Below are positions 18,009 to 27,686 of a stretch of DNA of 64,000 nucleotides, in pieces. The notes under the pieces are model-generated. The model had not been told where the DNA came from, ran no database searches, and saw only the letters and a list, made by a program, of their open reading frames with translations. Both the position numbers and the translations under genes were made by a program. Every line of letters starts with the position of its first letter. The first letter of the stretch is position 1. Location: positions 2,170,001-2,234,000 of the forward strand of contig NZ_CP041036.1 in the NCBI RefSeq assembly GCF_006385555.1, read 5' to 3'. The DNA comes from Shewanella polaris (lineage in GTDB: Bacteria; Pseudomonadota; Gammaproteobacteria; Enterobacterales; Shewanellaceae).

Positions 18009-18887
18009 TTATTTCTCTAGTTTAACAAAATAATCAAAGATTTCAGGAACATTACCGTTACCTAAGCCTGCGTCAAATGCAGCTTGAAGGTTCGCGGAAG
18101 AGCCTTCTGCAATCTTAGATTCTGTACCTAAGTCATCAACCATCTTAAGGAAATAGCCAAGATCTTTGTTGGCATTGGCAATAGAGAAGCCTAAGTCGCT
18201 AACACCGTCAACGGCGTAGTTTTTACAGAACTTCATGAAAGGCGAGTTTGACGGACCAGCTGACATGATGTCGAAAAGTTGCTGACGGTCAACACCTGCA
18301 AGATCTGCTACAGCAAAAGCTTGAGACATAGCACAAACCGTGGTCATACCCATGAAGTTATTGATAAGTTTAGTTGTGTGACCAGCACCAAGAGCACCTA
18401 AATGGAATACATTCTCGCCTTGCTCATCCAATACTGGTTTAACTTTGTTGAAAGTCTCAATATCGCCAGCAGCCATAATGTTAAGTAAACCGTCTTTTGC
18501 ATGAGCAGGTGTACGGCCAAGCGGGGCATCTATCATGCCTGCGCCTTTCTTAGCGAGGTCTGCACCAATCTTACGAGTAGAGGCTGGGATTGATGTACCG
18601 AAATCAATGAGTACCGAACCCTCTTTGATGCCGGCTAAGATACCGTCTTCAGCATAAACAAGCTTTTCTACAACAGCGGAAGTCGTGAGACAAAGCATAA
18701 CTATGTCACTGTTTGCTGCAAGTTCTTTTGCTGAGCTAACGGCTTTAGCGCCGCGAGCAACACAAGTGGCAACAGCGTCTTTGTTAAGATCCATTACATT
18801 TAGCTGGTAACCTCTTTTTTGTAAGTTCTCAACCATATTGCCGCCCATAAGACCAAGGCCGATGAAACCGATGACTGGTTTTGTCAT
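18009..18887 (-). CDS. Beta-hydroxyacid dehydrogenase, DEH reductase-like
   Basis: A 292-residue NAD(P)-dependent dehydrogenase of the 3-hydroxyisobutyrate/tartronate-semialdehyde reductase family. GFIGLGLMGGNM is the dinucleotide-binding glycine loop, IDAPLGRTPAHAKDGLLNIMAAG the substrate-binding signature (usually DAPVSGG in HIBADH), and GHTTKLINNFMG carries the catalytic Lys. The variant LGRTPAHAKDG motif resembles DehR, which reduces 4-deoxy-L-erythro-5-hexoseulose uronate in Vibrio alginate catabolism; that is recalled, not searched. AGGAG precedes the ATG. It shares TACCAAATTGT-type sites with the upstream TonB receptor gene, suggesting a common uronate regulon. Sulfolactaldehyde or tartronate-semialdehyde reductase are alternatives. 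Confidence 0.8.
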   Translation of the reverse strand: MTKPVIGFIGLGLMGGNMVENLQKRGYQLNVMDLNKDAVATCVARGAKAVSSAKELAANSDIVMLCLTTSAVVEKLVYAEDGILAGIKEGSVLIDFGTSIPASTRKIGADLAKKGAGMIDAPLGRTPAHAKDGLLNIMAAGDIETFNKVKPVLDEQGENVFHLGALGAGHTTKLINNFMGMTTVCAMSQAFAVADLAGVDRQQLFDIMSAGPSNSPFMKFCKNYAVDGVSDLGFSIANANKDLGYFLKMVDDLGTESKIAEGSSANLQAAFDAGLGNGNVPEIFDYFVKLEK

Positions 18888-19247
18888 ATTTAACTCCTAA
18901 ATATATTGGTTGTGCTTATCTGAGTAATAAACATCTCTTACTTAATAAATCGGTGAGAGATGTTTTTAATAAATAATCGATTATAAAAATGCAATTAATC
19001 CGCTTAATAACCTGTCTTACAAAATGGTAGTTAATGCATACCAAATTGTCAACCAATTTGATTCTTTTTGACTTACCAAATTGTAATTAGCTTTGCGGGT
19101 AGATGTATTTACTGAAAAACCAATTTTTGTTTATATTCAATTAAAGGGTATTGCCCTTATTGAAAAAGATTAACAATTGTTGAAATTGGCTGCTTGTTAG
19201 AAAAAAAGCCTATCAAGTCGATAGGCTTTCCTAAACGAGTTAATGCA
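18888..19247. promoter_or_regulatory. Promoter region with repeated TACCAAATTGT operators
   Basis: The 11-base TACCAAATTGT occurs twice (19039-19049 and 19074-19084). The first copy is part of an inverted repeat CAAATTG-TCAAC-CAATTTG (19042-19060). Related sites precede the TonB receptor gene at 22264-22289. The half-site TTGGTA/TACCAA is characteristic of GntR-family uronate regulators such as ExuR and UxuR, whose palindrome is close to TTGGTATACCAA. No GntR gene is in the window. Confidence 0.6.
19206..19228 (-). terminator. Terminator of the TonB receptor gene
   Basis: AAGCCTATC pairs with GATAGGCTT across the loop AAGTC, followed on the minus strand by a run of T. It begins 20 bases past the receptor stop and separates it from the dehydrogenase gene, so the two are probably separate transcripts. 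Confidence 0.82.
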
Positions 19248-22238
19248 TTAGAACTTAGCTCGAACACCAAGAGTGTATCGACGATCTGCTTCACTGTAAG
19301 CCCAGATAGAATCAAGCTCGGTAGTGTAGACTATAGGCTCACCGGTTAAGTTAACCGCATTGGCTACCACAGTGAAATTTTCGTTAATATCCCAACTTAC
19401 GGAGAAATCAAATTGGCCTCTGGCTTCACGGTAACTATTACCCACAGTAGGGTCGTAATTATCAGCTAAAGGGTCGTTCTGGTTGAACACGTTGTAACCT
19501 AACGCGCCCACTGTTTGAACACGTTTAGTGCCTTGCTCATATAAATAACGGTCACGCCAGTTATAAGCTAAACGTACCTGAACATCTTCACTTTCCCAAT
19601 ACAATTGAGTGTTAGCGGTATGCTTCGAAATATTCAATAATGTATTGCCATCAGGTTGTTCACTATCAGCAAAAGTATAGTTTGCGTTAACACCTAAACC
19701 TGACCACATGCCTGGTAAAAAGCTAAACTGTTGCTGGTAACCTAATTCTAAACCTCTGACTTCACCGCTACCGCCATTAACATCAGTATCAATTAGAATA
19801 CCGGTGCGACCTGCAGCTTTTTCAGCATCAACATAATCTAAACCTTGATCTTGGGTAGCATTAATAATGTCACCCTGGCTTTGACCTGCGGTGCTAAGTA
19901 AACAAATATTGTCCCATTGAGTCGTGTTTTGACCATTAATGGTGCTTGAATCTGCTAAACAGCTACTGTCAGTTTGTGTGAATGACTTTACGTCTTTGTA
20001 GAAAATAGCCGCAGAAACTATGCCACCATCCCCGAAGTAGTGTTCAACAGAAAGATCATATTGAGTAACACGGTATGGATCTAATTGGTAAGAACCTTGT
20101 GTACCCGTAACCAAAGAGTTATCGATAGAGAGTGCAGGACTTAACTCATCAAAATCAGCTCGGCGCATCACTTTAGCTGCCGCAAAACGCATTAAGGTTT
20201 CTTCTGATAAAGTATAAGTAACATTCAAGCTAGGTAAAAAGTCTGAATAATCATTGCTACCAGTATTCAGTATTTTATTACCATTAACATCTACGGAATC
20301 GACAATGCTAGATTCTAATTCTGTTTCAATATAACGCCCACCAACAACAGCAGTAATGTCATCAAAATCTAGATGAAATTGCGCATATATGGCACTGGTT
20401 TTTTCGTTAATGGTTTTATATGCACTGGTATCTTCAACCATGTTATCGGCTAAACTACCGTTCATTGCATAAGAAGTATCTTTTAGCATCTCTTGAACCA
20501 ATAAATAAGTTGCATCAGCATCTTTCAATTTATCGGCATCGTAAACATTGTATGTAAGTAAATCATTTTGACCTGCAATACCCGTTTGGTCGAATGAGTT
20601 ATCCATATTTATTGTTTTAAAACTATCGCTGATAATCGCGTTATCAATCCAAGTTGGACTGTATAAACCATCAGAGTTTGTTGCTTTTTTATAAGAATCT
20701 TTGAGGGTATTGCCATTAGGCTTAAGATCAAAACGATTTGAACTGTAATCCCTGTCGGTAAAACGTACACCCGCTTTTACTGCAGAAATAAAGTCGACAC
20801 CTACATCGTGGATTTTAAAATCAAATCGCAAGGCTTGCTCTTCATTATCTGTATCTAATGTTTTGTGGAAAAACTCACGAAATACTAAGTTATTAGGGTT
20901 AGTCAACATACCTGTGTCGGCAAAAACATAAGAGGGAATACCACTTCCAGTTGTCATACTTCCTGTACTGGTATGCGTAACAAGATCTAAAGTAGGATCT
21001 GTACGTTCAATTGGGCGTAGATTGAATTCTGATGCGGTTTGACGTTCTTCAGATTTTGATATTGAATATTCAGCTGATATTTCTATATTATCAGTAATAT
21101 TCCATTCTCCACCAATTGCATGTGAAGATGTATCTGATGTGGTGAAGTCACTCCATGTCTTTGGAATAGTAAGGACGCCTTCCAAATCGTAATTGTGTAA
21201 TTCACCATTATTGTCGTAATAAGAGTCGCTTCTAGGAACGACTGAACCACCGACATCAAGAATTGAATAAGCAGCTTGCCCGCCATCTAATTTAGTGGCG
21301 TTCATGTCAATGTATATATTGGCATCTGCATTTGTTGGCGCCCATTGTAGTGATAATCCGTATGCAGTACGCTCGCGTTCTTCTGTTTTTTGCTCTACGG
21401 TACTTTCGGATCTACGAAGATATTTACCGTTAGGACCACCTGATACATCAACAACGCCATCACCGTTTATGTCGATGTTGTCTTGTAAATCAACTTTGTT
21501 AAAATACTCATCTCGGCGTAATTCACGATCTAAGTACGATAGATTAACTGAAGCGCCAAAAGTACCCGCATCGCCTAAATCCCAATTATTACCCATTGCA
21601 GCGCTAAAATTAGGTGCAACGTTTTCAGTTTTATCAGCATATTCACCGTCAAGTGTAATGGCAACTAGGGGCTCTGAAAGTTCAAGAGGGCGTACAGTTT
21701 GCATATTGACTGTGCCACCTAAGGCACCTTCAATCATTTCTGGTGTTGGAGATTTAATCACTTCAACTGTTTTCAAAAAGCTGGAAGGGAAGTCATCTAA
21801 ACTAACACCGCCACGCCCTGGACCTGCAGTAGAGCGGCCATTGAGCAAAATGAGGTTTTCTGATACACCACGAATAGTAACCGATTCACCTACACCAAAA
21901 TCGGATTCAATTGAAACGCCTGTGATACGTTGTAATGCTTCTGCGATGTTGTTATCAGGTAGCTTACCAATATCTTCTGCAACAATAACATCGACGATAC
22001 GTTCGTCAGTACGCTTGAGTAAATTAGCTGCTTTTAAGCTGCCAAATATACCCCTAACTGCAATCACTTCAATTTCACTTGCTTCTACATCTGCTTGTGT
22101 AGCTTTAGTCTGTGCTTCTGTGTCCGCGGCAAAAGTTGGCATACTTAACAAGGCTGTTAATGTTGCTCCAAAAATTGCTATATTGTTGGCTTTGCTTTTA
22201 GGACCATTAAACATAGCGCTTATTTTATTCAGCTTCAT
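19248..22238 (-). CDS. TonB-dependent outer-membrane receptor
   Basis: A 996-residue receptor. The start ATG at 22238 has GGGGAG upstream and gives a signal peptide ending ...LLSMPTFA; a longer frame to 22289 runs into the operator region and is disfavoured. The TonB-box/plug region includes EVIAVRGIFGSLKAANLLKR, then EDIGKLPDNNIAEALQRITGV and VTIRGVSENLILLNGR, and the C-terminal beta-barrel ends in a typical aromatic YTLGVRAKF. The layout matches the TIGR01782 (TonB-Xanth-Caul) group, which often imports oligosaccharides. With the neighbouring DEH-reductase-like gene and uronate-type operators, alginate or pectin oligomers are a reasonable guess (inference). Confidence 0.9.
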   Translation of the reverse strand: MKLNKISAMFNGPKSKANNIAIFGATLTALLSMPTFAADTEAQTKATQADVEASEIEVIAVRGIFGSLKAANLLKRTDERIVDVIVAEDIGKLPDNNIAEALQRITGVSIESDFGVGESVTIRGVSENLILLNGRSTAGPGRGGVSLDDFPSSFLKTVEVIKSPTPEMIEGALGGTVNMQTVRPLELSEPLVAITLDGEYADKTENVAPNFSAAMGNNWDLGDAGTFGASVNLSYLDRELRRDEYFNKVDLQDNIDINGDGVVDVSGGPNGKYLRRSESTVEQKTEERERTAYGLSLQWAPTNADANIYIDMNATKLDGGQAAYSILDVGGSVVPRSDSYYDNNGELHNYDLEGVLTIPKTWSDFTTSDTSSHAIGGEWNITDNIEISAEYSISKSEERQTASEFNLRPIERTDPTLDLVTHTSTGSMTTGSGIPSYVFADTGMLTNPNNLVFREFFHKTLDTDNEEQALRFDFKIHDVGVDFISAVKAGVRFTDRDYSSNRFDLKPNGNTLKDSYKKATNSDGLYSPTWIDNAIISDSFKTINMDNSFDQTGIAGQNDLLTYNVYDADKLKDADATYLLVQEMLKDTSYAMNGSLADNMVEDTSAYKTINEKTSAIYAQFHLDFDDITAVVGGRYIETELESSIVDSVDVNGNKILNTGSNDYSDFLPSLNVTYTLSEETLMRFAAAKVMRRADFDELSPALSIDNSLVTGTQGSYQLDPYRVTQYDLSVEHYFGDGGIVSAAIFYKDVKSFTQTDSSCLADSSTINGQNTTQWDNICLLSTAGQSQGDIINATQDQGLDYVDAEKAAGRTGILIDTDVNGGSGEVRGLELGYQQQFSFLPGMWSGLGVNANYTFADSEQPDGNTLLNISKHTANTQLYWESEDVQVRLAYNWRDRYLYEQGTKRVQTVGALGYNVFNQNDPLADNYDPTVGNSYREARGQFDFSVSWDINENFTVVANAVNLTGEPIVYTTELDSIWAYSEADRRYTLGVRAKF

Positions 22239-22263
22239 AATTCTCCCCAAAGAATTTGTTATT

Positions 22264-22289
22264 TTGGTATGACCTTTTGGTATTACCAA
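22264..22289. promoter_or_regulatory. Tandem TTGGTATNACC operators before the TonB gene
   Basis: Two adjacent 13-base sites, TTGGTATGACCTT (22264-22276) and the perfect palindrome TTGGTATTACCAA (22277-22289), lie 26-51 bases upstream of the receptor ATG, where a bound protein would block transcription. Further half-sites occur at 22353-22382. The palindrome matches the spacing of GntR-type hexuronate repressors. Confidence 0.65.
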
Positions 22290-22701
22290 TTGTTGTTGTT
22301 TTAATCAACAGTAACATTTATATAACACGTTACCAGTAATTGCAATTAATCATTACCAAAAATAACAAATTGTCATACCAAATCTGCGTATTTAAGTTTT
22401 TGTTATTATGAACAGTGTTTATAGCTAGTACTTAAGGGGTATAAAAATAAACGAATTAGCTTATATAGATGTGTTATGACCAATTTATAGATTAACGGTT
22501 TTTTTAACCGTTTCATGATGAAAATCTAGAGTATTGGTTATTTTTTATGAATGATTTTCTTTTACCAAGATGACAAAAGAAGAGCAGCAGGTTGTGTTAG
22601 TGAACAAGTAATACAGCAATGTTTATGAAAGGTAGTTTGATTACCGCTTATTATCCAGAATTTTGATTAACTATTATTGATGATGCGTTAACGAATACAA
22701 A

Positions 22702-22738
22702 AAAGCCTTTATTTGAATAACAAATAAAGGCTTTTTGT
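22702..22738. terminator. Strong bidirectional terminator
   Basis: A 16-bp perfect stem (AAAAAGCCTTTATTTG and its complement) closes a 5-base loop AATAA, flanked by A and T runs. It lies just past the stop of the minus-strand YbiT gene and upstream of the TonB receptor promoter. Confidence 0.88.
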
Positions 22739-22768
22739 TTTACTGGTACTAATTACCAGAGAATGGAT

Positions 22769-24364
22769 TTATGCAGTCAACTTTGGTTGGCTTGCTAGAT
22801 ACTCATCGAAAGTACCGTGGAAGTTGATTAATTTTTTATCTTTAACATCAATAATCCGTGTCGCCAACGATGATACAAATTCACGGTCGTGGCTAACAAA
22901 TATCAAAGTACCTTCATATAATTTTAGCGCTTGGTTTAATGCTTCAATCGCTTCCATATCCATGTGGTTAGTTGGCTCATCCATTACCAGTACGTTAATA
23001 TCCATCATCATTAACTTACCAAATAATAAACGGTTCTTCTCACCACCTGAACAGTTACGCACTTTTTTATTGGCATCGTCATCAGAAAACAACAAACGAC
23101 CTAACATACCACGTACCATTAAATCGTTATGCCTAGGCGTACGCCATAATGACATCCAATCAAATAACGTCATGTCATTATCAAAGTCTGCAGAACTGTC
23201 TTGCGGGCAGTAACCAATTGCAGCATTTTCTGACCATTTAATCCGGCCGTGATTGTGTTGTAGTTGATTCACTAAGCAACGTAATAGCGTGGTTTTACCG
23301 ACGCCGTTTTCCCCAATAATAGCCAGTTTTGAACCTGCATCTAGGATGAGATCGCCGTGTTCAAATAACACTTCATCAAATCCATGTGACAATTCTTCAA
23401 GTACTAATGCCTGGCGATGCAATTTTTTACTTTCTGTAAAGCGGATTGATGGGGTAATACGGCTAGATGATTTCACATCATCTAACTTAATCTTATCCAT
23501 TTTTTTAGCGCGTGAGCTAGCTTGTTTCGCTTTAGATGCGTTGGCACCAAAGCGGTTAACGAAGTCTTGTAGTTCATCAATTTCAGCGCTTTTCTTAGCA
23601 TTACCCGCTAAAAGTTGTTCACGTATTAAGCCTGACTGTTCTAAGAAATATTCGTAGTTACCAGGATATACACGTAATTCACCATAGTCGATATCCGCCA
23701 TGTGGGTACAGACTGAGTTTAAAAAGTGCCTGTCGTGCGAAATGATGATCATGGTGCATTTACGTTTGTTTAGCTCGGTGGCTAACCAACTAATGGTATG
23801 AATATCCAAGTTGTTGGTCGGTTCGTCGAGTAACAAGATATCTGGGTTAGCAAATAAAGCTTGTGCCAATAACACTCGCAATTTCCAACCTGGAGCAACT
23901 TGTTGCATTAAGCCAAAATGGAATGACTCCTCAATACCGGCTTCTAATAAAATTTCACCAGCACGACTTTCTGCGCTGTAGCCATCCATTTCGGCGAACT
24001 GGCTTTCTAAATCGCCTACTCGCATGCCGTCTTCATCGGTCATTTCTGCTTTTGCATAAATGCTGTCACGTTCTTGTTTGACTTTCCACAGTCCTACATC
24101 ACCCATGATCACAGCGTCGACAACGCTATATTGTTCAAACGCGAACTGATCTTGACTAAGTGTACCGACTTTAAAGCCTGGCGTAATCGACACGTTTCCT
24201 GATGTTGGCGCAAGAGCACCACTCAAAATTTTCATAAACGTGGACTTACCACAACCATTTGCGCCGATTAAACCGTAACGGTTACCGTGACCAAATTGAG
24301 CCGAGATATTTTCAAATAATGGCTCTGGGCCAAACTGCATGGTGATATTAGCGGTAGAAATCAA
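22769..24364 (-). CDS. ybiT: ABC-F ATPase YbiT
   Basis: A 531-residue ABC-F protein with two ATPase domains and no membrane segments. The first has Walker [10 protein letters not shown], a degenerate signature ([15 protein letters not shown]) and [11 protein letters not shown]. The second has GENGVGKTT, the signature [13 protein letters not shown] and [10 protein letters not shown]. The first-domain signature VAPGWKLR is a YbiT trademark among the four E. coli ABC-F proteins. ABC-F factors bind the ribosomal E site and adjust peptidyl transfer. An ATG-started frame extends 14 codons farther (to 24406), but the TTG at 24364 has GGAA upstream and gives the E. coli-like start [12 protein letters not shown] and length. 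Confidence 0.93.
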   Translation of the reverse strand: MISTANITMQFGPEPLFENISAQFGHGNRYGLIGANGCGKSTFMKILSGALAPTSGNVSITPGFKVGTLSQDQFAFEQYSVVDAVIMGDVGLWKVKQERDSIYAKAEMTDEDGMRVGDLESQFAEMDGYSAESRAGEILLEAGIEESFHFGLMQQVAPGWKLRVLLAQALFANPDILLLDEPTNNLDIHTISWLATELNKRKCTMIIISHDRHFLNSVCTHMADIDYGELRVYPGNYEYFLEQSGLIREQLLAGNAKKSAEIDELQDFVNRFGANASKAKQASSRAKKMDKIKLDDVKSSSRITPSIRFTESKKLHRQALVLEELSHGFDEVLFEHGDLILDAGSKLAIIGENGVGKTTLLRCLVNQLQHNHGRIKWSENAAIGYCPQDSSADFDNDMTLFDWMSLWRTPRHNDLMVRGMLGRLLFSDDDANKKVRNCSGGEKNRLLFGKLMMMDINVLVMDEPTNHMDMEAIEALNQALKLYEGTLIFVSHDREFVSSLATRIIDVKDKKLINFHGTFDEYLASQPKLTA

Positions 24365-25364
24365 AGCAATGTTCCAACTGTGTACTAACTGAATATTTAT
24401 CAACAAAGGGCAAACAAACAGCCGTGTGTAATAAGACAGACGTGAGTATATTAAGTAAATAGGCCGCGGATTATACAGGTTAGCGCTAAGTTGTCGATTT
24501 ATAATCTACTTATTGCTTATATAGCATGCAATGAACTTAATCCAGAGCCCCACAAATGTTGATGTGAGTGAATTGACTCATATTGTGTTGATCGCATCGA
24601 TTAAGATAAAAACGTCTGCCAAATAACTCTAAGTATCAACGATGTTATCGATTTGGCTGTTTAGGCGTAAGGCATAACCACTAGGTTAACCTTGCCTATG
24701 CACCAATGGGAGTTGACTATGATATTGAGATGTTAACTATAAAGTTGATAATTCTACCGTAGCCATTAAGCATAATGTTAAGGGGGCGAGTCGCGGCAAT
24801 GCGTTAGTCAGTTGTTGTCGATTGATGATTTACGCACCTTGATTGATCCCTGAGTCGTCGCACTGAATGACATCATTATAGTTGAAGCATGTCCTAAACA
24901 TGCAGACATAGCAGATCTGCCCATTATCAAGGACAATACACCGATTAGCGCTGTGTCTGACTCAATGGCGTGTGATTAAGGTCGCACAACGGTTTATGGT
25001 TAATTTTAGCAAACCAAAACACAATTATGGCCACAAAAAATGGGTTAACATGTTTATCAACTTCAAGCTGGCGCTCTGTCGGACAGTAGTGCTGAGTATT
25101 TATTAACCGCTTTGCATTGCATCATGACGGCGAAGACTTTTCATTTATAGATTTATTGTGATAGTTGATATCAGTCAAGAGGATAAAAGAGAGCGCAAAA
25201 AAACGCGCTTAATGAATGACTAGCAATACACTAACCAAGGCAAAGCAGGGGTGTTAATCTTGATTTTTTTACGTTATCTGCCAATGTTTCCCGATAACAA
25301 GGCTTGATTTATGATGCAAGGTTAACTGGTCAAGCTAGCTCAATATAGCAATAAGGAACGCGTG
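24365..25364. other. About 1 kb without an intact gene
   Basis: No intact reading frame is present. The middle (about 24800-25000, plus strand) has protein-like pieces such as QLLSIDDLRTLIDP, a stop, then VALNDIIIVEACPKHADIADLP, which suggests a decayed gene that I cannot identify. The last 20 bases hold AAGGAA before the hydratase gene. Confidence 0.45.
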
Positions 25365-26138
25365 ATGGTTCAACCCATTAATATAAACAACATTGCAAAA
25401 CATTTATTTTTACAACGCCAGACAGTTGATCCCATATCTGACTTGGCAACCGCAAATCAGATAGATACCATCGACTTGGCGCTTGGGATTCAATTAGCCA
25501 TGATTGATCTCAATCAGCAGCATGTCACTGGCTGGAAGTGTTTAACCCCTCGCGATAACGGCGATTTGATTGTGGCACCTATTTTAGCCAAGGCCATTAT
25601 TAATCAACCACAATGCCCGATTTTTTCATCGGCGCATCGCGCATTGATTGAGCCAGAAATAGCCTTTGTTGTTGGGCAATCCTTTGCCGCGGATCGCCAC
25701 TATAGTGATGACGAAATAGATCAGCACATAGGTGCCACGCATATGGCGTTAGAATTAATCCAACAGCGATTTAGTAGAGATTATAACGCTTCATTTTTAG
25801 AAAAACTGGCAGATGGACTCAGTAATCAAGGTGTGTATTTAGGCCCTGAAATTGACAAATTCAAGGCCTTTAAGGCCAGCCATATTCACCTTACGGTCAC
25901 TCAAGATGACGCCTCGCGAACCTATGATGGCGCGCATCCCTGCACATTACCGGCATCGCCCTTATATTGGATAGTCAATTTTTTAACCGCGCGAGGGATT
26001 GAAATTAGCGCTGGTCAAGTCATTATTACCGGTTCTTATTGCGGCGTGCTCAAGGTTGATATGAATAAACCCGTGCAGATTAAATATCAGGGTTTAGGCT
26101 CCATGGCGTTATCGTTTACTGAGCTCAGCGCGAACTAA
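25365..26138 (+). CDS. 2-keto-4-pentenoate hydratase-like protein
   Basis: A 257-residue protein of the fumarylacetoacetase/2-oxopent-4-enoate hydratase superfamily (MhpD-like). The conserved GWKCLTPRDNGD region, ALIEPEIAFVVGQ (the metal-ligand glutamates), GATHMALELIQQRFS, LADGLSNQGVYLGP and SPLYWIVNFLTARGIEISAGQVIITGSYCGV follow the family order. These enzymes hydrate 2-oxopent-4-enoate in aromatic meta-cleavage, or decarboxylate oxaloacetate-like acids. No other meta-cleavage gene lies nearby. The ATG at 25365 is preferred over the overlapping GTG at 25362 because AAGGAA is six bases away. Confidence 0.85.
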   Translation: MVQPININNIAKHLFLQRQTVDPISDLATANQIDTIDLALGIQLAMIDLNQQHVTGWKCLTPRDNGDLIVAPILAKAIINQPQCPIFSSAHRALIEPEIAFVVGQSFAADRHYSDDEIDQHIGATHMALELIQQRFSRDYNASFLEKLADGLSNQGVYLGPEIDKFKAFKASHIHLTVTQDDASRTYDGAHPCTLPASPLYWIVNFLTARGIEISAGQVIITGSYCGVLKVDMNKPVQIKYQGLGSMALSFTELSAN

Positions 26139-26309
26139 ATATCACTTTTACTAACATCGATGAGACAGTGCTTTATGTGAAGCCCATCTCTTCTCGCTTG
26201 TGTCAGTAACTGACTATTGATGACGGCACACAGGCTAAGTGTCTCCATTAACACGCCAAAGATTGTTGCTAAGAGCGATTGCAGAATGCTATATTTAACG
26301 CTACAACTT

Positions 26310-26325
26310 GGCCGTCTAGACGTCT
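26310..26325. promoter_or_regulatory. Tandem MetJ boxes
   Basis: A perfect MetJ box AGACGTCT (26318-26325) directly follows a second 8-mer GGCCGTCT that matches at six of eight positions. MetJ binds as dimers on at least two adjacent 8-bp boxes. The site is about 140 bases upstream of the homocysteine methyltransferase gene, so the gene is probably repressed when S-adenosylmethionine is plentiful. Confidence 0.75.
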
Positions 26326-26463
26326 AAATTAAAAGTGTCTATTTAGGGTAATAACAATCATCAATTAATCGAACTATGAAACCTGAACAACAACCCGTTT
26401 GAGATACTTTTATTCTCCTAGGTTCAGGATAGCTAGTGTTTCAAATATGCAGAGGCAAAAGAA

Positions 26464-27366
26464 ATGGATAAGCAGGATTTGTGGATACTTGATGGTGGCA
26501 TGGGACGAGAATTATCAAGAAGAGGCGCGCCATTTTGCCAGCCGGATTGGTCATCACTGGCCTTAATTGAAGCACCACAAACAGTAACCGCTGTGCATCA
26601 GGCTTATGTGGACAGTGGCGCTCGGGTTATTATAACCAATAGCTATGCCTTAGTGCCGTTTCATATTGGTGCAGAGCGCTTTGCGGCTGAAGGTGAAACA
26701 CTGGCCGCGCTTGCGGGAAAGCTAGCGCGCGATGTTGCCGACGAGCAGGAACATTCGGTGTTGGTTGCGGGATCATTGCCGCCATTGTTTGGCTCATATC
26801 GTGCCGATCTGTTCAATGCTGAGAAGGTCAGTGAGCTTGCGACTCCGCTGATCCGGGCAATGGCGCCCAATGTGGATCTGTGGTTAGCCGAAACCATGAG
26901 CCTGATCGCTGAACCGCTCGCCATCAAAGCGCTACTGCCACAAGATGACAAACCATTTTGGGTTGCCTTTACCCTTGAAGATGAAACCACTGCAGGCGAA
27001 CCCAAACTGCGCTCTGGTGAATTAGTTGCCGATGCCATCGAAGCCATGCTGACAGTGAATGTCGATGCCATTTTGTTTAATTGTTGTCAGCCTGAAGTGA
27101 TTGAGGCTGCGCTAAAGGTAGCCTCTGACCGTCTGGATGAGCTTGGGCGAAATGATATCCGATTGGGTGCTTATGCGAATGCTTTTCCGCCTCAAACAAA
27201 AGAGGCGACTGCCAATGAGGGTCTGGACGAGATCCGCAGCGATCTTGGGCCTCTTGATTATCTAACATTGGCAGAGCGCTGGCGTGCCGCGGGTGCATCA
27301 CTCATAGGCGGCTGTTGCGGCATTGGTCCAGAGCATATTGAAGCCCTCACTCAGCGCCTTCGTTAA
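26464..27366 (+). CDS. Homocysteine S-methyltransferase (MmuM-like)
   Basis: A 300-residue protein of the Pfam S-methyl_trans family. The barrel start LDGGMGRELSRRG, the zinc-site Cys in LFNCCQPE and the paired cysteines in GGCCGIGPEHI are all present, so it should transfer a methyl group from S-methylmethionine or a similar donor to homocysteine, making methionine. It is cytoplasmic. A MetJ box lies upstream. Two 60-base blocks of the gene (26821-26940) are 58 percent G+C, compared with about 32 percent in a block of the gene before it, so it may have been acquired from another lineage. It is monocistronic. Confidence 0.9.
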   Translation: MDKQDLWILDGGMGRELSRRGAPFCQPDWSSLALIEAPQTVTAVHQAYVDSGARVIITNSYALVPFHIGAERFAAEGETLAALAGKLARDVADEQEHSVLVAGSLPPLFGSYRADLFNAEKVSELATPLIRAMAPNVDLWLAETMSLIAEPLAIKALLPQDDKPFWVAFTLEDETTAGEPKLRSGELVADAIEAMLTVNVDAILFNCCQPEVIEAALKVASDRLDELGRNDIRLGAYANAFPPQTKEATANEGLDEIRSDLGPLDYLTLAERWRAAGASLIGGCCGIGPEHIEALTQRLR

Positions 27367-27408
27367 GGGGATTGATGAAAGAGAATAAAATCGGTATTTG
27401 ATCTTTAA

Positions 27409-27594
27409 CTGCATTGGTATTTGGCAGCATTACCCAAAACAACTATGGCTGGATTAATGGAACATATGAGAGGAACTTGGCATAAGGACTTTATAAGCAT
27501 AGGTATTGTGGTGCCGGTGCTGGCATCCTATGTGAGCTGGACATTAATTTTGGCAGAGATGCCATTCAGTGAAAATTTAACTCTGGATCGTTAG
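27409..27594 (+). pseudogene. Fragment of a basic amino acid antiporter (ArcD-like)
   Basis: From 27409 the plus strand reads about 61 codons to a stop at 27594. The stretch TMAGLMEHMRGTW followed by FISIGIVVPVLASYVSWTLI and LAEMPFS matches the seventh to ninth transmembrane region of arginine/ornithine or lysine antiporters (APC superfamily, SLSWTLLAAE-type motif). There is no start region or remainder, and an in-frame TAA precedes it, so it is a gene remnant, not a peptide gene. It lies directly downstream of the homocysteine methyltransferase gene and might mark an insertion or deletion point. Confidence 0.75.
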
Positions 27595-27645
27595 TGTTAA
27601 TTGAATTAATTAGTTGGGATAGATAAAAATTAAGTCTTTTAAAAT

Positions 27646-27675
27646 ATGCGATCTGTTATTACAACCAGATCGCAT
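27646..27675 (-). terminator. Terminator of the ethanolamine operon
   Basis: ATGCGATCTG and its exact complement enclose a 10-base loop, with a TATTTT run following on the minus strand. It starts 11 bases past the stop codon of the permease gene, the last gene of the eutBC-permease operon. Confidence 0.8.
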
Positions 27676-27686
27676 TTAAAGATTTA

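Larger units (their letters stand above)
22239..22768. other. TonB receptor promoter region and gap
   Basis: These 530 bases contain the operator pair at 22264-22289, more TACCAA half-sites at 22353-22382, and the hairpin terminator at 22702-22738. No gene is supported between them. Confidence 0.6.

Noticed and set aside
21295..22272. 325-codon plus-strand frame opposite the TonB receptor
   Set aside because: It is a shadow on the complementary strand of the receptor gene, with no recognisable domain.
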